Below are positions 1 through 6,800 of a DNA stretch of 44,294 nt, one piece after another. The notes beneath the pieces were generated by a model that was given only the letters and a program-made list of their open reading frames with translations, was not told the origin of the DNA and ran no database searches. Each line of letters opens with the position of its first letter. Position 1 is the first letter of the stretch. Origin of the DNA: F23-B02 sp963632825 (GTDB lineage Bacteria; Bacillota; Clostridia; Oscillospirales; Oscillospiraceae); assembly GCA_963632825.1 (NCBI GenBank), contig CAVGWF010000022.1, positions 1 to 44,294 of the forward strand, read 5' to 3'. The translations under genes were made by a program, and so were the position numbers.

Positions 1-325
1 GAGTGATCTCAAGGCTGTAGTGCAGCATCGCCTGCGGTATTGCGGGTATCTCCCTTGATATTACATCGCGGGTCGCTTCGGGCGTAATATCGCGCTTGCC
101 GAAGCCCGTGCCGCCGGTGGATATGATGAGGTCCGTGCCGAGTTCATAGGCACATTTGATGAATTCGGCAGAAATCTCGTGCCTTTCGTCGGGAACGAGC
201 CCTCTGTAAACGACATCAAATCCGGCATCATTGAGCATCTGAGTAACCGCCGGACCGCTTTTATCCGTCCTTTCACCCTTGCTGCATCTGTCACTGACTG
301 TAATAACTGCTGCCTTGTAGCTCAT
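1..325 (-). CDS. MoaB/MogA-type molybdenum cofactor protein (3' end cut by window)
   Basis: This is the first 108 codons of a MoaB/MogA-family protein. The family adenylylates molybdopterin, or assists that step, in molybdenum cofactor synthesis in the cytoplasm. The N-terminus begins MSYKAAVITVSDRCSKGE, and the family signature STGGTGFGKRDITPEATR is clear near residue 90. The start is the ATG at 325-323, preceded by an AATAGGAGG ribosome-binding site. The gene starts 23 bases after the glnS stop on the same strand, so the two are probably cotranscribed. The stop lies outside the window. MoaB and MogA cannot be told apart from this fragment. No other cofactor gene is visible here. Confidence 0.9.
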   Translation of the reverse strand, partial: MSYKAAVITVSDRCSKGERTDKSGPAVTQMLNDAGFDVVYRGLVPDERHEISAEFIKCAYELGTDLIISTGGTGFGKRDITPEATRDVISREIPAIPQAMLHYSLEIT

Positions 326-348
326 ATAGGCCTCCTATTAACGCGATA

Positions 349-2016
349 TTACTTCTTGAAGCTGTCTTTAAGTGCGACCGCGCGGTTAAAGACAAGATGA
401 TCCGGTGCCGAATCCTTGCTGTCTACGCAGAAATAGCCCATGCGCAGGAACTGGAACTGAGCCGGAGCGACCGCGCTTTCGAGCATTTTCTCAAGCTTGC
501 AGCCGCTGAGTATCTCAAGGGAATCGGGATTCAGGCAGCCGAGATAGTCCTTGTCGGCTGCATCGGGATCCGCGTCGGAGAAAAGATTGCTGTAAAGCCT
601 TACCTCGGCATCGGCGCAATTATTTGCATCGACCCAGTGTATCGTGGCACCCTTGACCTTGCGCCCGTCGGCGGGATCGCCGCCGCGGCTGTCGGGATCA
701 TAGGCGGCGAGCACCTCGACGACATTGCCGTTTTCATCCTTGACGCAGCCGGTGCAGGTGATAAGATACGCACCCTTCAGGCGGCACTCGGGACCGGCGG
801 GGTAGAGCCTTTTGTACTTCGGCACGGGTGTTTCGAGGAAATCCTCCGCCTCTATCCACAGATCGCGCGAGAATGTGACCTTTCGCGTACCGGCATCGGG
901 ATCGTTGGGGTTGTTTTCAATATTCAGCTCCTCACTCCGACCCTCGGGATAGTTGGTTATGGTAAGCTTTATCGGGCGCAGCACAGCCATCGCACGCTGA
1001 GCGTGCTCATTGAGATCCTCACGCAGACAGTGCTCAAGGAACGGGAACTCAACGGTGTTCGGCACCTTTGCAACGCCTATCCTCTCGCAGAAATTGCGGA
1101 TGGATGCGGGCGTGTAGCCGCGGCGGCGCAGACCGCACAGCGTCGGCATACGCGGATCGTCCCAGCCGGAAACCCTGCCCTCCTCAACAAGCCTTCTGAG
1201 CTTGCGCTTGCTGAGCACGGTGTAGTTTATGCCGAGGCGGGCAAACTCTATCTGTCTGGGCTTTGAGGGAACGGAGACATTGTTTATCACCCAGTCGTAA
1301 AGCGGACGGTGATCCTCATATTCCAGCGAGCACAGTGAATGAGTTATGCCCTCAAGAGCGTCCTGAATCGGATGGGCAAAGTCATACATGGGGAATATGC
1401 ACCACCTGGTGCCCTGACGATGGTGCTCGATATAGCGAATACGGTAAAGCACGGGGTCACGCATATTGAAGTTGCCGGAGGCAAGGTCAATCTTGGCGCG
1501 CAGCGTATATTTACCCTCCGGGAATTCGCCGTTTTTCATTCGCTCGAACAGGTCGAGGTTTTCCTCGACGGGTCTGTCGCGGTAAGGACTTACGGCGGGC
1601 CTTGAGGTGTCGCCGCGATACTCCCTGAACTGCTCGGGAGTCAGCTCGCAGACATAGGCAAGTCCCTTTTTGATGAGCTCTACGGCAAATTCGTAAGTCT
1701 TTTCAAAATAATCCGAGCCGTAGAAGAAACGGTCACCCCAGTCAAAGCCCAGCCAGTGAATATCCTCCTGAATTGCGTCGACATACTCTGTGTCCTCCTT
1801 GGCGGGGTTGGTGTCGTCCATGCGCAGATTGCATATGCCGCCGTACTTTTCGGCGGTACCGAAATCAATTATGAGCGCCTTGCAGTGACCTATATGCAGA
1901 TAGCCGTTCGGCTCGGGCGGAAATCTGGTGTGCACCTGCATTCCGGCAAAGCGTCCGCCCTCGGCGATGTCCTCGTCAATAAAATTTTCAATAAAATTCT
2001 TGCTTGCGTCTTCCAT
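349..2016 (-). CDS. glnS: Glutaminyl-tRNA synthetase
   Basis: A 555-residue class I synthetase that charges tRNA-Gln with glutamine. The HIGH-type motif is PPEPNGYLHIGHCKA near residue 35, and the KMSKS equivalent is VLSKRKL near residue 270. The stretch SLCSLEYEDHRPLYDW is typical of GlnRS rather than GluRS, and the C-terminal half matches the GlnRS anticodon-binding barrels, ending near GYFCVDSKDSAPDHLVFNR. The start at 2016 is chosen because an AGGAGT site lies 6 bases upstream. The open frame extends to 2109, but that extension has no ribosome-binding site and is rich in Asn/Ile/Phe. Many Firmicutes instead make Gln-tRNA indirectly with GatCAB; GlnRS in Clostridia is generally regarded as acquired. 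Moderately long 5' region with its own promoter. Confidence 0.97.
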   Translation of the reverse strand: MEDASKNFIENFIDEDIAEGGRFAGMQVHTRFPPEPNGYLHIGHCKALIIDFGTAEKYGGICNLRMDDTNPAKEDTEYVDAIQEDIHWLGFDWGDRFFYGSDYFEKTYEFAVELIKKGLAYVCELTPEQFREYRGDTSRPAVSPYRDRPVEENLDLFERMKNGEFPEGKYTLRAKIDLASGNFNMRDPVLYRIRYIEHHRQGTRWCIFPMYDFAHPIQDALEGITHSLCSLEYEDHRPLYDWVINNVSVPSKPRQIEFARLGINYTVLSKRKLRRLVEEGRVSGWDDPRMPTLCGLRRRGYTPASIRNFCERIGVAKVPNTVEFPFLEHCLREDLNEHAQRAMAVLRPIKLTITNYPEGRSEELNIENNPNDPDAGTRKVTFSRDLWIEAEDFLETPVPKYKRLYPAGPECRLKGAYLITCTGCVKDENGNVVEVLAAYDPDSRGGDPADGRKVKGATIHWVDANNCADAEVRLYSNLFSDADPDAADKDYLGCLNPDSLEILSGCKLEKMLESAVAPAQFQFLRMGYFCVDSKDSAPDHLVFNRAVALKDSFKK

Positions 2017-2046
2017 GTTTTTACTCCTATATGAACGGTTAGTAAA

Positions 2047-2075
2047 ATTATAAACGATATTTGCCGCAATTACAA
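2047..2075 (-). promoter_or_regulatory. Sigma-A type promoter for glnS
   Basis: Read on the minus strand, TTGTAA (2075-2070) and TATAAT (2052-2047) are separated by 17 bases. It sits about 30 bases upstream of the glnS start. This is a motif match only. Confidence 0.6.
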
Positions 2076-2115
2076 TATTAAAAGTTAAAAATGCATTATA
2101 CTGTTGCATATGCGG

Positions 2116-2144
2116 TTGAGATATTACACTGCTTGTGCTAAAAT
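2116..2144 (+). promoter_or_regulatory. Sigma-A type promoter for the thioredoxin operon
   Basis: TTGAGA (2116-2121) and TAAAAT (2139-2144) are separated by 17 bases. The first gene starts at 2163, which leaves a leader of only about a dozen bases. It is divergent from the glnS promoter. Confidence 0.6.
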
Positions 2145-2162
2145 AAGCTCAGGTGATGAAAA

Positions 2163-2966
2163 ATGGACAACATGTTTGATATTCTCATAATCGGCGCGGG
2201 CCCTGCGGGAATATCCGCTGCGCTGACGGCGCGCAATCGCGGCAGACGCGTTGGCGTTATCGCAAATCCCCCGGAGAGCAGCAAGCTGTATCTTGCCGAG
2301 AGCGTTACAAACTATCCCGGCATATCGGGCAGCGGAAGGGATATCCTGATGACAATGCTTTCCCAGCTTGAAAAAAGCGGTGCGGAGATAATATCCGGCA
2401 AGGCGCTTAGCGTTATGCCGATTGGAAAGAGCATAGGCGTTGCGGTCGGAAACGATTTTTATGAGGCCATGGCTGTCATAATCGCCGCCGGCATAAGCCG
2501 AAAGCCCATATGCAGCGGCGAAAAGCAGTTTGTAGGAAGGGGAGTGAGCTACTGCGCCACCTGCGACGGTATGCTGTACAGGGGCAAAACCGTCGCCGTC
2601 ATAGGAGACGGCAACGAGGCGGAGAATGATAGGCGCTTTTTAAAGGACATAGGCTGCAATGTCATAGCCTTTTCGGGAAAGGAAAGGCTTGAGATAACGG
2701 GGAATATGAAGGCTGACACTCTCATAGCCGACGGCAGGGAGTATAAAACCGACTGCATATTCATCCTTAAGGACACGCTCGCACCCGACAGTCTTGTTTC
2801 GGGCATTGACAGTGAGCGTGGAGTCATAAAAACGGGTCCCGGCGGTAAAACTAACATAAAGGGGATTTTTGCCGCAGGCGACTGCACCGGAGCACCGTAT
2901 CAGATAGCAAAGGCTGTGGGCGACGGAAACGCCGCCGCTCTCGCAGCCTGCGAATATATAAGCTGA
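2163..2966 (+). CDS. Short thioredoxin reductase-like flavoprotein
   Basis: A 267-residue FAD protein of the thioredoxin reductase family, which transfers electrons to thioredoxin. The N-terminal FAD motif IIGAGPAGISAALTARNRG, the redox-active CATCDG (Cys near 130 and 133) and the C-terminal FAD motif GIFAAGDCTGAPYQIAKA are all present. It is about 40-50 residues shorter than usual (about 305-320), and the loss lies in the pyridine-nucleotide domain. A GDGNEA glycine motif remains, but the HRRxxxR motif that binds the NADPH phosphate is absent. That fits the ferredoxin-dependent flavin thioredoxin reductases described in clostridia, but the electron donor is inferred. It lies 46 bases upstream of trxA, its likely partner, in one operon. 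Confidence 0.85.
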   Translation: MDNMFDILIIGAGPAGISAALTARNRGRRVGVIANPPESSKLYLAESVTNYPGISGSGRDILMTMLSQLEKSGAEIISGKALSVMPIGKSIGVAVGNDFYEAMAVIIAAGISRKPICSGEKQFVGRGVSYCATCDGMLYRGKTVAVIGDGNEAENDRRFLKDIGCNVIAFSGKERLEITGNMKADTLIADGREYKTDCIFILKDTLAPDSLVSGIDSERGVIKTGPGGKTNIKGIFAAGDCTGAPYQIAKAVGDGNAAALAACEYIS

Positions 2967-3012
2967 CGGGGATTAACTTCCCGCCGGTCATACAAAAAAG
3001 GAGATATAAAAA

Positions 3013-3318
3013 ATGTCAGTTATGCATCTTACAAAGGAAAATTTCGATTCCGTTACATCCTCGGGGCTCGTTCTGGTCGATTTCTGGGCAACATGGTGCG
3101 GACCCTGCCGTATGCAGGCTCCCATACTCGAGGAGTTTGACAAGCAGATGGAGGGCCGCGTCAAGGTGTGCAAGCTCGATGTAGACGATAACCCCGCCAT
3201 CGCCCAGCGCTTCGGCGTTATGAGTATACCCACTCTTATCGCATTCAAAGACGGTAAGCAGATAGGCAAGGAGGTCGGCGTTACAAGCTGCGAGGATCTC
3301 ATGCTTATGTTCGGCTGA
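3013..3318 (+). CDS. trxA: Thioredoxin
   Basis: A 101-residue cytoplasmic thioredoxin, a general protein disulfide reductant. The active site is FWATWCGPCRMQAP (Cys near 30 and 33), and the cis-proline appears in MSIPTLIAFKDGK. An AAGGAG site lies 10 bases before the ATG. It forms an operon with the reductase-like gene upstream. The C-terminus (GVTSCEDLMLMFG) is a few residues shorter than usual, and the stop is directly followed by a transposase remnant. A slightly trimmed end caused by the insertion is possible but not shown. Confidence 0.96.
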   Translation: MSVMHLTKENFDSVTSSGLVLVDFWATWCGPCRMQAPILEEFDKQMEGRVKVCKLDVDDNPAIAQRFGVMSIPTLIAFKDGKQIGKEVGVTSCEDLMLMFG

Positions 3319-3321
3319 GCA

Positions 3322-3557
3322 TAGGTAAAAGTTGACTCTGTTTTCTTACGATAGCCCAGCCGGACAAACACACGGTACAGCGAGCCCGGATGCCGCTTAT
3401 AGCCCTTTTTTCTCATTAGCCCGCCATACATCTTGCATACACTGATGTCCGGCGTCCTGCGGTGGTAGTCGCGGATCCACTTCAGATCTTCTTCCGTATG
3501 GGCGTTGGGATGTGGTGTCAGAGTCCGGTGAGACTTGGCCTGTAACGATTCCTTTCG
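3322..3557 (-). pseudogene. Remnant of an IS3/IS481-like transposase (helix-turn-helix region)
   Basis: The minus-strand frame from about 3557 down to the trxA end reads SLQAKSHRTLTPHPN, then HTEEDLKWIRDYHRRTPDIS, then GYKRHPGSLYRVFVRLGYRK. This resembles the segment of integrase-type transposases that joins the N-terminal helix-turn-helix to the catalytic domain. No DDE catalytic domain follows: the frame runs antisense into trxA. A stop codon (3560-3558) interrupts it on the upstream side. No terminal inverted repeats were recognised. The 353-base gap 3319-3671 holds this fragment plus about 110 bases with nothing else recognisable. Family assignment is from memory of such proteins. Confidence 0.6.
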
Positions 3558-3671
3558 TTAGAGTATTGTGTTGTAGCTTGATTTTAACGAATCCAATCGC
3601 CTTTTTCTATACCCTTGGTCTCGCATCTGTTGTAACGCTGCAATAATGTCGTGGAATGAGGTAATTTGTGC

Positions 3672-3699
3672 TTGACAAATTCAGAATCTGTGGTATTAT
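3672..3699 (+). promoter_or_regulatory. Promoter of tRNA-Gly
   Basis: A consensus TTGACA (3672-3677) is followed after 16 bases by TATTAT (3694-3699). It lies 16 bases before the tRNA, a typical stable-RNA arrangement. Confidence 0.75.
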
Positions 3700-3715
3700 T
3701 TATCTCGTTCCGTGT

Positions 3716-3791
3716 GCGGGCATAGCTCATCCGGTAGAGCGCCACCTTGCCAAGGTGGAGGTAGCGAGTTCGAGTCTCGTTGCCCGCTCCA
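3716..3791 (+). tRNA. tRNA-Gly (anticodon GCC)
   Basis: The 76-base cloverleaf has a 7-bp acceptor stem (GCGGGCA with TGCCCGC), the D-arm AGCTCATCCGGTAGAGC, the anticodon loop TTGCCAA on the stem CCACC/GGTGG, and the T-arm GCGAGTTCGAGTCTCGT. Discriminator T and CCA (3789-3791) are encoded. It reads GGC/GGU codons. Confidence 0.97.
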
Positions 3792-3794
3792 TTA

Positions 3795-3823
3795 TCCGTC
3801 GGTCTTTGACCGGCGGATTTTTT
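3795..3823 (+). terminator. Intrinsic terminator of tRNA-Gly
   Basis: A 10-bp stem, TCCGTCGGTC with GACCGGCGGA (one G-T pair), with loop TTT, is followed by six T. It starts 3 bases after the tRNA CCA. Confidence 0.92.
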
Positions 3824-3853
3824 ATATCCATAATTTTTATGATAATTTTATGC

Positions 3854-3884
3854 AAAAAACGAGGCTCGATGAGCCTCGTTTTTT
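3854..3884 (-). terminator. Intrinsic terminator of the SLH protein gene
   Basis: A perfect stem, AACGAGGCTC with GAGCCTCGTT, with loop GAT, is flanked by A-runs and T-runs on both sides, so it can act in both directions. It lies 8 bases past the stop of the minus-strand gene. Confidence 0.9.
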
Positions 3885-3891
3885 GCTGTAT

Positions 3892-6800
3892 TTATTTTTT
3901 GAACTCGTTGAAGCCCTGGAGTATTTTCGCCATCTGTGCGCGGGTCGTGGTGTCTTTAGGACCGAAGCCGCCGGTCGGATAACCGTTGACTATTCCGTTC
4001 TGACTTGCCCACAGCACCGCATTATACGCCCAAGAGCTAACGCTTGCTGCATCGGTAAAGCTCAGAGTGCCGGTAACGGCGGGAGAGCTCGCGTAGCGAT
4101 AAAGCATCGTTACGGCCTGCTCACGGGTGATGCCGCTGCCGGGTGCGAAGGTCGTATCGCTCATGCCCTTGACCACGCCTGTATTATAAGCCCAGAGTAT
4201 CGCGTTGTAGGCATAGCTCGTGGTCGGAACATCGGTAAACGGCATCTTCATGCCGCTGACGGAGGGCTCACCGGCAATGCGGTAAATGACCGTTGCGAAC
4301 ATTTCACGGGTCATCGTTGCATCGGGCGCAAAGGTGTCGGTGGTAACGCCGTTCATCAGACCGTGGTTATATACATAGACGACATTACCGTAGAACCACT
4401 GCTCGGCACTCACATCCTTGAAGGGAAGCGAGGGGCTTTCACACACAATGTCCGCTCTGTCACGGATTCGTATGCGCGGGACGATCTTTTCACCGTCAAG
4501 AGCGAAGCTGTCATCGCGCGAGGCAAGACCCGTAGCCGTCACATAACAGCCGACCTCGAGACCTGCAATTTCCGCCTCTGTGGTGATATAGCCGTCAATG
4601 AATATGCGGCTGGTCTCACCGGAGGCATCCTTGACAAGTATGGTCTCGACAAGACCCTCGTTGTACTCAATTCTGGTGACCTGACCGTAAACTCTCACGA
4701 GAGAGCCGGTAACGCTGCCGTCATTGAGCTGCTTTGCGGTAATGCTTATCGGAGCAACGGGATCCGCATCGCCGATCTTCTCGATCGTCTTTACCGCTAT
4801 CTGGCGCTCGCCCTTATAGGAGCTGGTGGTGCCGGTGATGCGTACCTTGTCGCCAATCTTATAGTCACCGGCAACGGGGAACGCGTTGATGCCTGCGGTT
4901 CCGTCCTGAACATAGATGCAGTCGAAGAAGGCGGTGTCCTTGTCGTGACCGGAGGCGTTGGAGGTAACTATGCCCTCTATGGTGTAGCGCACACCCTCCT
5001 CCTGTTCGGCCTGAACGGTAGCAATATCGGTGATCTTGGTGGGATTTATGTAGCTCAAAAGGTTCTCGCAGATGCGGTAGTTGGAGTAGTTTTTCTCCGA
5101 GCCGTTATCCTCTACCGTTGCCTGAACCTCGAAGTTTGACATGAACGCCGCGCCCGATACGACAATGAGACCCTGTCCGGGCAGCTGCTCGGATGCCATT
5201 GCAATCAGACGGTTATCGCCGTCCGCCACCGCGTACTTCGGCGTGTTCGCGCCGCCGAGACCGTCATTGTCAACATCGGCGGAGTAGGTGGAGGCGTGGC
5301 CGTACACGATGGGAGAAACGGTGGAGGGCAGGGAAGCGGCAGCCTTGCCGTCCGCGCCTACTGCGTAAACGCTTGCGCCGCCGTAGTGGCTGAACACCTC
5401 GGTATACATACGGTCGTAGGGATGCTCTGCATCATACACAACGCCGTCGGTGAGGAAGCTCTCGCCGTAGGTGTTGAAGTAGAGTCTCCACTTATCAACG
5501 CCGTCGGCAGCGGAACGAATATCGTCATATGTTGCGTCATCGCCTATGCGCAGACTTGAGCCGAGGGCTTCGAGCACTGTGTTCTGCGTTGCTGCCATAT
5601 GCATGATGCTGCTGTTGTTTTGAATAACATCGTAGTTTTCGTAGTTATCCGACCAGCCGGCGATAACTACCGTGCCGCCGGCTTTGTTGAATGCCGCTAT
5701 TGCCGCGAGCTCATCTGCGGTGTAGACCTTGGGATCGGCCTGAGCGGCGGCAAGACGGCGGGAGGGAGCCGTAAGGATGAGCGCCTTGTATTTGGGATTG
5801 GAGCAGGCGGCTATGAGCTCCTCGGAGGTCTTGAGCATAACGGTGCGAACGCCGCTTTCCGCTGCAAGATTTGAGAAGTTGCCCATGGAGTCCTTGTAGT
5901 TGCCGGCGACATACTCGTTGTAGTGAGCCGCGTCGATGCCGACATATACAAGATTTTCCGAGTCGAGAACATCCAGCTCGATATCCTTGCTGAAGCTGTA
6001 GTCCTTGCCGTCCATCTCAAGATTGACGGTCACGGTTATCTTGGTGACCTTGGCCGCCGTCGGCGTGTACTTGAAGGTGACGGAACTGGTAGAACCCTTT
6101 TCGACGGTTACTGCGTCCTTGCCGTCATAGATATCCGAATGGATAACACTGCTGCCGTCGGTAGTGTAAACGACGGAGCTTATCTTGGCATCGCTTGCTT
6201 CGCTGTTGAATATGGTGGTGGTCAGCTCAAGCTCCTCGCCGGTTACGGGCGTGGAGGTGCCGCACTCGAAGGCGGATATGCCGAGCTTGAGACTTTCGCC
6301 GACCCATACGGGAGCGGTAACTGCAAGATCGCCGTCGGCCTGAGTTACGCGAATGAAGTAGTAGCTGTACTCGGGATCAAGCTCAACGGAGAAGTTGCCG
6401 CTTGCAAGGTCTGCGGGATCGGTCCATGTATAGGCCACATTGCCGGAGTTTACGACTACCTCGACCTTGCTTATCGAGTCGGTGTTGTCCGGATCGTAGA
6501 CGGAAACATTTATGTTGAGCTTTTCGGGAATCTCGGTTATCTGGCTGCCGAGAGGAAGACCGTTAACGGTATAGTTTATCTCAAGATTTTTGTCCTCGGT
6601 GGAGTAAACGCGCATATCGCGGATAGCCTGATAAATGCCTGCCTCGCTGAAATCGTCGGTGAGAATGACATCACGGGCATCGTTTGCGTTGCCCCACTTA
6701 CCCTTGTGGTTATCCTGGTTGTTGGATGGCGCGAGATGCCAGCCCTTGTCGAGTGCGAGAATGTACTGCTCGTAGCTGGGGTAGTAGCCGCCTGCGCCTA

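Noticed and set aside
2017..2109. N-terminal extension of GlnRS
   Set aside because: It covers the glnS promoter and has no ribosome-binding site, while the start at 2016 has one at the right distance.
2017..2162. T-box or riboswitch upstream of glnS
   Set aside because: The distance from promoter to start is about 30 bases, too short for a T-box. No T-box motif was seen.
3900..4430. Tandem DNA repeat corresponding to the three SLH modules
   Set aside because: The modules are related at the protein level only; the DNA is diverged, so no DNA repeat is called.
3712..5139. Long plus-strand open frame starting in tRNA-Gly and running antisense through the SLH protein gene
   Set aside because: It contains the tRNA and terminator, has no ribosome-binding site and lies opposite a clear multi-domain gene. 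It is a by-product of the codon bias of the minus-strand gene.
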